A stretch of 64,000 nt of DNA from Nautilus pompilius (Eukaryota; Mollusca; Cephalopoda; Nautilida; Nautilidae): assembly GCA_018389105.1 (NCBI GenBank), contig JACATO010000304.1, forward strand, positions 2,480,001-2,544,000, given 5' to 3'. Numbering within the stretch: position 1 is the first letter of the stretch; each line of letters opens with the position of its first letter. Under the pieces are notes generated by a model. That model saw nothing but the letters and a program-made list of their open reading frames with translations, did not search any database and had not been told where the DNA came from. The translations under genes were made by a program, and so were the position numbers. Positions 1-38,970 of this stretch are shown one piece after another.

Positions 1-633
1 TATTTTAAGTAAATGAAATTGAAGTGAAGAATACAGCAGGTGTTTGAAATCCATTGATATTAAGTGACATTTGATGAAACATTTTGCATCAGTGATGCAT
101 TACAAGTAATGCTTGATCACATATGATAATTCAGAAACAGATGTTCTTTGGAAGGGCATTTTTGGGTTAAAAAATCTAATTTTATTGATAGAAAGGATGC
201 TTAGACATGCTTTGGTATGATGAATATGATTAATTCTTATGTTAAATTGTAGTTTTTTAAATGTCAGCCATATTTTTTTCTGTGACTTAGACTTTATTTT
301 TGAGGGATCAAGTCTTGGCAATGTGATACTTGCCATTATATCAGTATTTGTGACAACAGATTTGAAAAAAGTTATTTACATAATTTACTTTCAAGGATTT
401 TGCTACTGCTGCATTTGTCCATCAGAATAAAGTTTTAAATACCATTGGTAATTTTGCATAAAATCTACTTTAGCAGAATTCTCATTAATCAAGTTTCTCA
501 AATCTATTGGGGGGGGGGACCTCATCAGCTTAGAATCTGAAATATAGTTTTTATTCACAGAATTTTGATTCTTTTTCCTTCCATGAAACGAATACTGGAT
601 AATTTATAGAATTCCGTATGCCAACTATAACTA
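1..633. other. Upstream intronic sequence, no gene seen
   Basis: AT-rich DNA with no recognisable coding exon. A run of ten G lies at 509-518. Since the first visible exon of the receptor gene starts inside the ectodomain at 12272, this stretch is most likely part of an upstream intron (inference). Confidence 0.5.
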
Positions 634-819
634 CAGTAGAAGCTCTGTTATCCGGTACCTTTTGGACCTGGTCATTGCTGGAAAACTAAATATTCCAGTT
701 AGTTGAGAAGTTATATGTATAGCCTTTGATACTAACCTAACTTTTAAAAGACAAAGCAATTATATATAGTGGTAAATAAAATGTACTGTAATATGGTAAT
801 GTAATAGGTAGAACTAAAC

Positions 820-891
820 ACATTTACATTTTTTACATTTTACTCATTTAGCAGATGCTCTTATCCAGATTGACTTGTAGTAGGTGCATTC
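820..891 (+). repeat. Dispersed repeat motif resembling a common teleost repeat
   Basis: The stretch contains catttacatt, then tcatttagcagatgctctta, then tccagattgacttgtag and aggtgcattc. From memory this follows a very abundant dispersed repeat of fish genomes (core tcatttagcagacgctctta tccagagcgactta). It sits in the 3' non-coding part of the Tigger remnant. The match is by recollection only and its element class is not settled. Confidence 0.45.
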
Positions 892-1049
892 TTTCTAAAG
901 AGTTGAGCAAAGATATAAGTGACAGATTATAAAGTGTTGACAGTGCTGCAGAAATAATGTGCCATAAAATACAAGACAATGAGTACTCATCAATGATAAA
1001 GACGTTTTAAAAAATCAGAGCACTTCGCAGTAATGTTTTTATTCTTTGG

Positions 1050-2703
<1,654 letters not shown>

Positions 2704-5700
2704 GATGCAGGGTTTCAGATATTCCATTAAATAAATCTGTTACATCTTGAGGACGTAAGGCAGAGTCAATTGTAATGGAAGGGTCACTGCAGGAGAGGTT
2801 CGGAACAGAAAAGAACAGGATTACCTTCTGCAGGGCCTCTATGAATAATGCACCATAAACAAAAGGCTGAAAGTCACATGTCCAACAGATGTGGGACTAT
2901 GAGCGATGTCAAGCAAGACAAAGATGAAAGGAGGCAGCAAGTTGTGATTCCAGCAGGTATCAGACTTTGAACGATGCTGATCTCTTGGCGCCTGTTCTCC
3001 AGCATAGAGATGTTGTCCAGTGAGCAGGTGCTTGGAGCAAGGAAAAACTGATATGGTGTGCAGGGAATGAGCTACTGCCCTGATTTGACCATTGTGCTCA
3101 TCAGTTCTCAGCCATTAATCAATCTTGGGTGCCTAGAGCACCAACAAAATCACAGGGCAATAAGTATGACTGCTGTGAAAATATAGAATTGAAGGAATCC
3201 ATGAATGCATGCAAAGCATCTTGCTTTGCCACAGACAGAATAATTAGTGTTTATGCTCAAGTAGATATTTTACTCTATTAGTTCAAGGTTGGTCACATAT
3301 TTGTGGTTAATTGAGTGCCAGATAATGGCCTTTACTGTATGTTGATGTCTAACCAAAAATTCATCTTGCTGTTTTTTAATACTTATGATATGGAAATATT
3401 TCAGGCTTTTGTTTTATTGCGTTTACCAGATTTTAAAAACTTTTCTGTTTTATCTTTGGATAATTTTAATTTTTTGCCCTCCCAGTTTTTTTTTTTGTTT
3501 ATTTTCACAATAGTATATTTTGATAAAAAAAGTGACAAATAAAACAAAAAAAAACAGAAGTAAAAATGAGGTAATAACAACAGAATAATCAACTAATCTT
3601 TAGAAAAACCAAAAAAGTTGCATCCACATATGGAGTAAAGAAATATTCATTGGTTACAAAATTCACAAATGAAGAAAACACGTTTATGACAAAAGAATAG
3701 GGATGATATTTCATAACAAGAGAATTGGATAGAGAGACAACTGATTGTATAATGCAACATTGTGTGAATTATGCTTATCTCTCCCACACATGATTTAGTA
3801 AAGAGCTACATTCTCCTGTCAATCTATCCTTGGTAAACAGCTTGCTATTTTTCTTTTCCTTAGAAAAGAGTCAGTACTTTTAAAATACTTCTTTAGTTTC
3901 CTCTTAGGTCGAAAGGAGTAGGGAGTTTCAAAAGTATCAACTGACACTGACAAAACAATTACAGAGTTTAGAGTACAAGGAATAATATGAATTTGGACAT
4001 TATACCTCCTAATCATTTTACTTATTAACATTGTTATATCTTTACTATTTAAAAAATATGACTTTAGTTGGGTTTAGTAGTTTCAAGGAGCAGGGAGCCA
4101 TCATAGCTTATGCAATGGAGAAAAATGGCTGCCAGTAAGATTCTTAAATTGAATAATTGTCACATTTTATTTTTCAATTAACTATACAAGTTCTGTTTTT
4201 CCATAGATTTTTCCATTATCTCTCTAGAAAGAACTACCTTTTTGCAGTAAATTGTGTGCCTAAAGAATGTTTAGTGGGTTGCATCTTTTCTTTATTTCTA
4301 AATTCCTGAGACCATAGTAACTACTGTTTACATGTTTAAAATAGTTATTATAAATCATAATATTGAGATGTTTGTGGCATCCTTTCATTAAGTCATTAAA
4401 ACAGAAAAATAGCTTATTAGATTTTCAACTTTTGATATGGTTTTATAATTTAGCATTTAATCTTTATTTTAGTACATGTATTGAATTTTTTTTTCATTAT
4501 TGGATCTGTTTCATATGGTTTTGATATTTGAATTTAATTTTTGTTTGTAGAAATTGTAGTTCAACAAATAAGACGTTTAGCATTATGGGAATAGAAAGTT
4601 ATTAGCACTTTATTGTTTACAGAAGTTAGAGGGTTAGTTCAGGCCTCTTCATAATAGTTTGACTAACTAATAAACCTGTCACCATCATTGCGGTTTATAG
4701 TTCAGGGATACAGATTCTCAGAGGAGCAAGAAATTTTTAAAACTTATAAATAAATAATCCTATTTGCTGAGAAATAGACTCAATTGGCAATTATTTGTAA
4801 CTTTAAGAGTTTTGAAATTATCTACTTCTGACCGAGTTCAATTTAGTTTGTTATTGAAATCTAAATATGGCACTGAATTGTGTTTTATAACCTGCTGAAT
4901 ACATAACATATTTCTCTATTTATATAATTTCTTTAATGAATGACAGACTGTTATACTGAAAACATTTCTTTTTGTGTTTAAGGTATCCTTATTACTTCTA
5001 GCCTTTGCTTTTGGTACATATTTGCTTGCAATAACTGTTTCTAAAATCCATTGTTTTCTGCATGAAATGTAGCCTCAAACCAACTTTAAATAAATTCAAT
5101 GTGCTTTTTAATACTAGATACATTTTGTTTTACCTCATTAGTAAATAAGATTTAAAATGATAGCATCTAATTATCAGCAGTTATTTCTCTGAATATGTTT
5201 TTGTATCCAGACATATATTTTACGTTTGACACGTAATACTGCTACTTCAATCCTTATTTATCATATATAGTAAATGTCAAAAATATAACAAGGGATGGAA
5301 GGTAAAACACCTTGTACAGTTATCATCCATTTTGTGGATCTACTAGATCTTTCAAATGCCCATTCTTGTGATCATTATCATTTCGTTTTCCTCATTTTAC
5401 AGTAATCTCTGAGGATAGTGCAGTAAATTGATTGTACAGAGGGATTTTTAGAGATGGAACACTTTTTAAAGGGGCCATAACATAGTGAAAATTGTTGCAG
5501 CTGAAAGCAATGAAGAAATTTTGAAGATAAATACTAAGAATTCACTGTTTCTTTTATGCCAACAAAAATTGTGGCTATTAACTTTTGTTTGTTTTAACTT
5601 AAATGCTTGAGTAAAATATAAAACCAGGGAATTTCAGATTTACTTTAAACAAGATATATTGAACAATTGTTTGCTTTGAATGCAATCCTGAGTCATAGAA

Positions 5701-7739
5701 TCTTTTAGGACTAAAAGAAATACTGGTTGGATGCAGGGAAGATTGTCATGATAACTTTTTTACCAGTCTGTTTATTTTTCTGACATTAGATTTAGTATCT
5801 TAGTAGTTGAATGAATTTGTGTTTTTTGTTTTGTTTTTGTAACTGTTAATGATAGATGTGCAGAGTAGAGGATGGAGTAAATAATTTAAAAATTAACCTT
5901 GGCAGCCATGGTTTGGTCTCTGGTAGGTCTAGGTTATGATACGGTTTTTGTTTTATCTGGGTTTCCTTCCACCAGTAGTCAGGAAGAGTTATTTTTTTGA
6001 TGAAGTCTACAATATTTTGGTTGCTTGAATACTTGAACACCTGAACCAGTCCATTCTCCTCCTCATCTTGATTCCATGTCTAGGCACTGAGGCTAAAATG
6101 AAAGAGACTACTCAGTCATTTTGGTTAAATCATTGTGATGTGAAGGGAGATGGATTGATGATGTGATGAGACCATGGATGGTGTAATGTTAATGTGAATA
6201 TTCCTGTAGATGATGACATGCAATTCTTCTCTCTCACCACAGCAAACTGGTGGTCCCTATTTTGCAGTCTTTTAGATCCTCTCCTACCTTCAATTCTTTA
6301 ATTGTTACCATACAGATCTTAAAATCTCAGAGAAGCCTCATAGTTATAAAACAGTTGGTTCTGAAGAGAAGATGGAGAATTTTTAAAATAGTAATACATG
6401 TAAACTATATTTATTTATTTATCTGGATGCTGCACAATACAATGTTTTTTTTGTAAACTTTAAAAGTTGAATGTTGGAAAAACACTTAGCCAATACTTTT
6501 CCTGAAAAGTTTTGATAAAAGTTAAAACATTAATTTTTCTTTAGAAAGCATTTCTCTTCTTTGGTCCGGGCTTCAGTACTTTTACTAGTCTCATTGATAA
6601 TGAACCACTTGCAGGAAATATAATCAACTTTTGAATCTGCCTCGAATTATCACTTGGCCATGACTTCTGGCATTTAAAAGATTCAAAATTTATTTTTCCA
6701 CTTCATAAAATGTAGAAATTTTAATGATTATCTGCTATTAAAACAAATTTTATTATTAATTTTAGCAATTACTGAACATTTACTATATGAAATAATCTGA
6801 TGTAGCTAATGCAGTGAAATCATAAATTTATGTAATTATGATTAATTTATGCTGGGTTTTTTAAATTACATTTTTTAAAAATTATTGTTTCATTGTGTCA
6901 TCCAGTTTATAGCAGTTAAGTCAGCAGTGAAACTTAAGTATTTAACTAGACAAGAAAGAATTTTATTAGTCTTAATTTTTTTTTAAAAATTAGAGTTGTT
7001 GTTATTGTGTAAACTATAGAGATAATTCAAAATGCGCTGAGTGCATGAGTACCAATTTTATTGTAATCCAGAGTTATTACTTTAGATTAAATGCATTGAA
7101 GCTTGTTTAGTTTAAGTTAGTAGTTGCAAGAACACAGAGCCATGTTTGCTTAGAGAAAAGAAATATTTATCATAACAAGTTTGAAATTAATTTATACCAA
7201 CATCATTAACTACATTTGCCAGTTGTTTATTCTATTAATTTATAATTCTGTTATTTCAAAAATAGTTTTCTAATATGAATTTATAACAAAATCATAGCCA
7301 GCTTGTATTTAAAAAAAAAAAATTTGTACTGCTCATATGCTGAAAGAAAAAAAACCTCCCTGGGTCTTTAGTTCCCAGAGATATCAAATTATAGGGGATC
7401 AATCTAATACTTTTTTTTGTGTTTAGTAAAATAAAATGTATATGTATGAGAGAGAGAGAGAGAGAGACACTCACTAAAAATGCATTTTGTTAAAAAATTT
7501 TTTTTTTACAAAACTCTTTCAGTTTTAAATTGTTTATGTGCATTTCTGTAATGAAAGCTGCATCTCTTTGTGTTGTATGTTGGCAAGAATAAATTTTGCC
7601 TGAAGACAGAAATATAATTGATGCCAATACACAAACATGAATGAATATACGCATCCTAATATTTTACATTAAAATAAAAGTTTCCATATATTTGCATTGT
7701 TTAATATTGCATGATGATAACCCCTTTTCAACCTTTTTT
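2704..7739. other. Upstream intronic sequence, no gene recognised
   Basis: About 5 kb with no protein I recognise. Open frames here are short and low-complexity. 2740-3190 is less AT-rich than its surroundings and might be the 5' flank of the Tigger remnant or another old repeat. I looked for the missing upstream ectodomain exon of the receptor (Cys-rich, with a CxTDGxCF-like block) and did not find it. Confidence 0.4.
7448..7467. repeat. (GA)n microsatellite
   Basis: Ten perfect GA dinucleotides. Confidence 0.95.
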
Positions 7740-8879
7740 TTTACATGGGTTTCTGGATTAATAATGTTCAGCGGAGGGCCAACCAAGTAGATGAACAGGA
7801 GAAATGATGATGTTTATGGTTCTAAATGACCACTTGCATTCTACTGTTGATATAATCAAAGAAATTACAGCCTCTTGGAACATTGTCATAGTCACTACTG
7901 ATCATGAATTCTTGAAAGCTCTGAACTGAATTGTTCAGACAGATTTTGAATGCTTTAGCCAATTTACAAACATGCTTGTCTCCAAAACATGGGTCACTTT
8001 CTTTATACCATTTTGATGTATAAAAAATTTTCAATTGTGAATCAATTCACTACTATTCTCTGTTTTACTGAATGTCATCTGAAGAAATGTGAGAAGTTCT
8101 TGTAAGCATATAATTCTTCAAATTGTCTCTTTCTGGTTGATCTTAAGTATTCTGCCATGCTTCAATTTAATCCATTGGCACTCTAATTTATTAACTGCAT
8201 TTTTTGTTGCTGCTTAATATTCTCCTGAATTGTGTGTCATTGATTGGAACACATGGTATTTTAGGGAAATGAGATGATCAACTTCTAGTAGTGTAACTTG
8301 TCTATCTTGTAATTTCAGGTGTTCACGTTCTTTCGAGGCATCCATTCTGAGTCCCATATTCATTACAAAATTTATGTCACCTAGTTTCTTGTGCTGTGCT
8401 TTTTTGTTTTCATTACAATATTGATCTTCTGATGCTTCATCACTTGATAATTCTTCCACATAGACCTCATGGAATGTGTGCTTGACGACGCCCAATGGGA
8501 ACTAAAAATACACCTCATTGAATTTAAATTAATACTCAACTGTAGTGCAACAGATTTAAATTTGTTATTTATTGGACACACTGACAACATTTCACATACA
8601 ATGTTGTTCACAGCTAGCTCCAAGCAATCATTGCTTCAGTGCCATATGATTAGGTTAGGGAAGTTGCCGAGCTTTTCAAGCATATTAGAAGAGCCATGAC
8701 ATCCAAAAGACATTCAGTTTCTTAGTAAGAACTTTTCTTTAAACCTATAAATATGCAGAACAACAGTAGCAACTGCTGTATTGTCAAGTTATACCAAATC
8801 GGAAAAGAAACTACTTGTATCGATTGATTCTGGCAGTTTTACGTATAAGCATATCAGTAGTGCGCACTTTTTACTAATA
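7740..8879 (-). pseudogene. hAT transposase remnant, KIAA1586-like, C-terminal two thirds
   Basis: On the minus strand, going downwards from 8879, the decayed frames keep hAT landmarks in the right order: ISKKCALLICLYVKLP, FFSDLV, SFGCHGSSNMLEKLG, NFPNLIIWHC, LELAVNNIV, SHWASSSTHSMRSMWKNY, LQDRQVTLLEVDHLI, and a C-terminal dimerisation block resembling STxECxRSFxxINxIIS near 7790-7850. From family knowledge this is the order in KIAA1586/ZMYM-associated hAT transposases (ISKK, DGASxM, WHCxNHRLELAV, RWxASSxRTVxAVW, STxxCERGFSxMN). Many stops and frameshifts make it a pseudogene. Its N-terminal side is cut off by the Tigger element at 8880-11029 and resumes at 11030. Confidence 0.7.
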
Positions 8880-11029
8880 CAGTCAGTCACCAAGTTACAA
8901 TCACGTTCCGTTCTGACCAACCGGTCATAAGTCAAACTGGATGTAAGTCAGACCGTTTTTTTTTTTTTTGTTTTATTTTTTATCTTTTATACCATACAGA
9001 ATATGGAAAACACATAAAAGAAATATAGTGTGTATTTAATTAAATTTATTTCTTAACAAAAAAAAAACCATAAAAAATATCTTATTGATTGCTCGTGCTT
9101 GGCTGCGGATCATCGAGGTCATCATCAGGGGCAACGCTGGAGGTAGTGGGAGGAGTTGTTTTTTTCATAAACATGCTGAGCTTTGTCTGAATTGTTTGTT
9201 TCTTTTTCTCCTCATAAATTTCATGGTACGGACGAAAAACATCTTGTACCATTCATTCAATCCTTGCAAATCATTCGATATCTGGATCCATTTCCTCAAA
9301 ATGTGTGAGAAGTTTGTTTAGTTGAGAAAATCCTTCCGATAACCTCTTTGTGGTAAATTTACTTTCTCCGCGTCTTCCCTTCTTTCTTTTTCCGCCACTC
9401 TTTCTTCTTCCAAAGCTATTAATTCTTCATTCGTAAGTTCTCTGGATTCTTTGTCTAGCAGCTCCTCGACATCTTCTACTTCACATTCCAAAGAAAGTTC
9501 ATTTGCCAGTTCTACTATTTTTTCCATAGTCATTTCAATTTCATGTTCACTGTCATATCCATCGAAAGTATCAAAATAATGCTTAACACACTTTTTCCAA
9601 ATTCCATTCATGCATTTCTTTGTCACAGCTTCCTGTGCATGGTAGAGATATTTTTGATACATTGACAAATATTGTACTGTTTCCAAAAGTCTTGCAATGA
9701 TAGTTCTGGGTTGGTATCTGTTGCGGCTATGGCCTGGGCGAAGGTGGTTTGGAGATAGTATACCTTAAATGCGGCAATCGCACCTTGGTCCATAGGCTGG
9801 ATAAGTGGAGTTGTGTTTGGCGGCAAATAAACAACTGTTAAATCTAGATTTAAGTCGTCTAGATGAGGTGGATGGCCTGGTGCATTATCTAGGATCAACA
9901 AAATTTTGAAAGGAAATCCTCCAAGCAATATCCACGAGCTTGAGGCATAAAACAATTCAGAAAGCAGTTTTCAAACAATGTTTGCATCATCCACGCTTTT
10001 GGATTGGGAAGGAAGTATATGGGCAGCATGTGCTTGTTCACATTTTTCAATGCATGTGGGTTTTTAGAATGATAGATTAGAAAAGGCTTCAGCTTGAAGC
10101 CCATGATGTTCCCGCCAAGTAGCAAAGTCAACCTATCCTAGTATGCCTTAAAGCCAGGCATGCTTCTGGCTTCTTTGTGACTGTAGGTTCGTTCTGGCAT
10201 CCTCTTCCAAAATAAACCAGTTTCATCCACGTTAAAAATTTGCTCTGGTTGGTGCCCTTCTTCATTAATTATTTCATCCAGACTTTTCACAAACTTTCAA
10301 GCTCCTTCCTCATCTGCACTCACTGCTTCTCCAGTGACTCGAGCACCATAAAATTCAAATCTTTTTTTGAATCTCTTAAACCAACCAGTACTTGCTACAA
10401 AATTTTGAGCGGTCTTCTTCGGTGCGTTCCTTCAGTCTGAAATAGACTTCTAGCCTTTGACTGCACTGTGAGAAGGCTTAAGGGCATCCACTTCTGTATC
10501 TGATCTTCCATCCAAAGATGCAATACTTTCTCCATTTTGTGGATGGGTCCTGTACGTTATTTTGCTATTATTGTTGATCGGATAGGTGCTGAACCTTTAA
10601 CAGCTTCACAAGTCCTTTCTTCGTCTTTCAAAATCGTTGACACAGTAGAGTGGGATAACTGAAGGTCATGTGCAATCGTACTCTCTTTCTTTCCTCCCTC
10701 AAACTGCTTGATCATCTTTGTGTCAAGATCAATGGCCTTTCATTCCTTCTTGGCAGGTCTAAGAGTAGACAAAGGAACTTTCCTCTTGTTGGACATCTCA
10801 GGGGGTGTTGAAAAAAAAATTCTAAGGCAAATGGAAGCGAATGTAATCAAGACAGCTGCTGGTAATAGACTGAGACTGAGACAGATGAATCACGGAGATG
10901 CTAGCGTGGGTGGGAAACGTCACACTAGACGAAATCCAAATAATGTGCAAAAGAGCTGAGTCCACGTTTGTGGATGTTTTGTGATGAAACGGTCGTAAAT
11001 ACGAATGGTCGTAACTCGGCGACTGACTG
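8880..11029 (-). mobile_element. Complete Tigger1-like element (2150 bp) with TA target duplication
   Basis: The left end reads cagtcagtcaccaagttaca and the right end, reverse complemented, reads cagtcagtcgccgagttacg. This inverted repeat differs mainly at C/T or G/A positions. TA flanks both sides (8878-8879 and 11030-11031), as expected for Tc1/mariner-pogo insertion. The length and a single minus-strand transposase fit an autonomous Tigger1 design. It interrupts an older hAT transposase, so it is the younger of the two. Confidence 0.9.
9318..10796 (-). pseudogene. Tigger1/TIGD1-like transposase, inactivated
   Basis: The frame starts at 10796 (MSNKRKVPLSTLRPAKKE) and shows an N-terminal HTH (GGKKESTIAHDLQLSHSTVS). 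It continues through VDETGLFWKRMPERTY and LTLLLGGNIMGFKLKPFLIY to the DDE core: LLILDNAPGHPPHLDDL, the [21 protein letters not shown] block, and an acidic C-terminus ending at 9318. At least two nonsense changes break it: one right after PAKKE in the N-terminus and one after GFKAY near 10140. Further frameshifts separate the N-terminal half. In the active family the enzyme cuts and pastes the element at TA sites; this copy cannot make a full enzyme. Confidence 0.85.
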
Positions 11030-11400
11030 TAGTGGTAAACGTTTTTGATCATGAAGCATACTTTTTGATCATTTGCTGAACATGACCAGCTTTTATATTT
11101 TACTCTCACTATGATGGTGTTTGTATGCATGATTGGACTCTAGAATACACCCCATTTTCAGGCTATTTGCTTCTTGAAAATCAGTTAATGGCAATAAATC
11201 TGACATGGCTCCCTTTAATTTTTGCAATTTGATAGGCAGTTCGAAATATGCAGCATGTTGTTCTGTACTGCTTAAATTGTGCTTTAACATTGAGCATTTC
11301 TGTTATCTCTCTCTTATCCAGAGAAGATATTTCATATGTTTCTGTTTGCTGATGCTAGCTTATAGCAAAAGTTTTTTTTTGAAATCCACTACTGCTTTCT
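11030..11400 (-). pseudogene. hAT transposase remnant, KIAA1586-like, N-terminal side of the Tigger insertion
   Basis: Minus-strand frames going down from about 11370 show CYKLASANRNI, then ELPIKLQKLKG, then SLKMGCILESNHAY and KAGHVQQMIKKYAS, running into TT just before the TA at 11030-11031. Skipping the Tigger element, the next residues at 8879 are ISKK, which together resemble the family motif ESTTISKK. Both flanks are therefore pieces of one interrupted coding region. It is heavily decayed, and its N-terminal limit is uncertain. Confidence 0.6.
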
Positions 11401-12271
11401 TTCTTTTAAGTCACCATATTCCTTAGCAGAATCTTCCCACTACTAACTTGCTAATTTTAGGCCTCGAGTCTTCATTGGTCCTAATTTCCTGACTGACTTG
11501 CTCGTGGAACATCTTAGCTCATTTCTACTAATTGTCAACTGCTCGTGTGCTTTAAGTTTATTGCATCACTGATTCTTTGTCTAGTAAGTTGGAAAATACT
11601 CTGCTCTTTTGTCAGTCAGGCATTCTATTTATGTTCTGTGACATGTACTAATCAATCTTACTTTTTCCCACATTAATTCCAGATTTTGTTTTTTCTCCTT
11701 CAGTATTACTATCAAGTGTTTCTATTTTGCATTCAAAAGTCCCTTACTTATTCACGTCCATGAATGGCAACACACTCACCTGGTGAGCTGTACCAACTGC
11801 AGTTGGAACGGACTATAAAAATGCCTTTAGCTTAGCCTCTATAGTTACAACCAAATAAACACTTGAGTGAAACAGTTTAATGTTTACTCAAAAAGTAGTG
11901 GGATGCTGTTGGGCCTTCCTTAAAAGAAGTGGGGATGGCATCCACCTAATCTTGCCTTATTTTGAGCACTGCATTTACATAATTCTTTGAATCTTAGCTA
12001 GCTCATACTTTGTTTTGTTCATGGTTTTTATTTGAAAAAAAAGAAGATAGATAAATTTTTGTTTGGCTTGTAGAATTTTCTTGATTTCTTTTTTGAAATA
12101 GTTGCCTGTCTTATGCTAGCTATGTAAACTAGGTGTGTATTGTTGTAATTTTTTCTTTGAATATGAACCAGATTTGATCAGTGTCTTTTGGTGTATAGTG
12201 AATTAATGTGCACTTTTGCTATTAGAAATATTTTTGTAATGTTGGCTCATTTTTCAAATTTTCTTTTCCAG
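11401..12271. other. Upstream intron end, acceptor at 12270-12271
   Basis: No gene recognised. The last bases (ttttcaaattttcttttcca then g) form a pyrimidine-rich acceptor tract ahead of the first visible receptor exon. The less AT-rich portion 11430-11870 may be additional hAT-derived sequence, but I could not align it to a motif. Confidence 0.5.
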
Positions 12272-37720
<25,449 letters not shown>

Positions 37721-38579
37721 ACTAAATTTTTCAAAACAAAAACAAAAAATGCATGAAATCACTGCAGGTATATGTTATTCTTCACCAGATTTTAAAGTGA
37801 ACTATTGATAGTTTGTTCCCTGCAGTAATGACATAGAGCTACACCCTGGAGGTTGTTGTTATGGTGTTGGCGTTCAGACTTCTTCATCCTGTATGCTGTT
37901 CAGTGCTTGGGGCGGTAAAAGTCTGCAGCTTTCTCGGGTTAATTTTACTGTTTTTTCTCATGGAAGCTTTTTGATTCATTGAAATTGATTGTAAAAAGCT
38001 ATTTGTCAAAACAAAATTAGGGATCCTTGGAAAAACAAGCAAAAAAGTAATTTGTCTAATGTCCCAAATCTCTTAAATTGAAAGAAAATCCCAACTTCAT
38101 AGGCACATATATAGATTGCCAAATCAACTCCTCTCCCCCCCCTACCAAATGCTGTTCTCTCAATTTCAAATGTTCAACTTTGAGACTGAACTTGCCCCAG
38201 GCACTGGTGGTGGTTGAGCCTTTTTCAGACCATTTTTTTTCTAAAAATGCTACATGACTGGCTTACTGTATTATGTAAACAGACACGTTTGCACTGAATT
38301 GTTACTTTGATATTTCAGGCTGTTTGGGAAACAGACTGATTTAAAGGTTCAGATGTGTGGCATGATGATGAAAAAACAAAAAAAAAACACCTGTTACAGA
38401 GGGATGAATTAGTTAGCAACTGAGTGCTGACATCTCTGATGGTAACGTGTGGTGTGTGGTGTAAACCTTAGTGAAGTACTGCCTGAGATTTTTCTTTTTC
38501 TTTTAAAAAAAATTATAGTAAAATATCTGAACACTATATAAAAAGTGTAGTTTATATCTTTGTTTTATAGACACAAGGA

Positions 38580-38585
38580 AATAAA
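38580..38585 (+). terminator. Candidate polyadenylation signal AATAAA
   Basis: First canonical hexamer after the receptor stop codon, 860 bases downstream. In such AT-rich DNA the hexamer also arises by chance. Confidence 0.35.
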
Positions 38586-38830
38586 AGCATATAATTATGT
38601 CATGGACTTTTATTATTATCTTACATAATTAATTTCATTCACTTTTACATAGGATTCTGTATGAAGTTGTTAAATAGTATCATGCTTTTTCTTCTCATCT
38701 CCTGAGTGTAGGACTTCAGGATGCAAAGTGAAATGTTCAACGTGACCCCAAGATGTAGTTGCCTGCTACATCAGATTCATTTACTAGAAGATATTCCTGA
38801 AATGCATGCATGTTACAGATTTTTAGACAA

Positions 38831-38970
38831 ATTCCTGCATACTTGTTCACCTAGAATAGAACCAGTAATCCCACTTGACTCTGGAAATTCCTGCATACTT
38901 GTTCATGTAGGATGCTAACATAATTGTTCACCCAGAATAGAACCAGTAATCTCAAGTGGCTCTGAAAATG
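38831..38970 (+). repeat. Imperfect tandem repeat, unit about 56-81 bases
   Basis: attcctgcatacttgttca occurs at 38831 and 38887, and agaatagaaccagtaat occurs twice, 81 bases apart. It lies within the likely 3' UTR. Confidence 0.85.
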
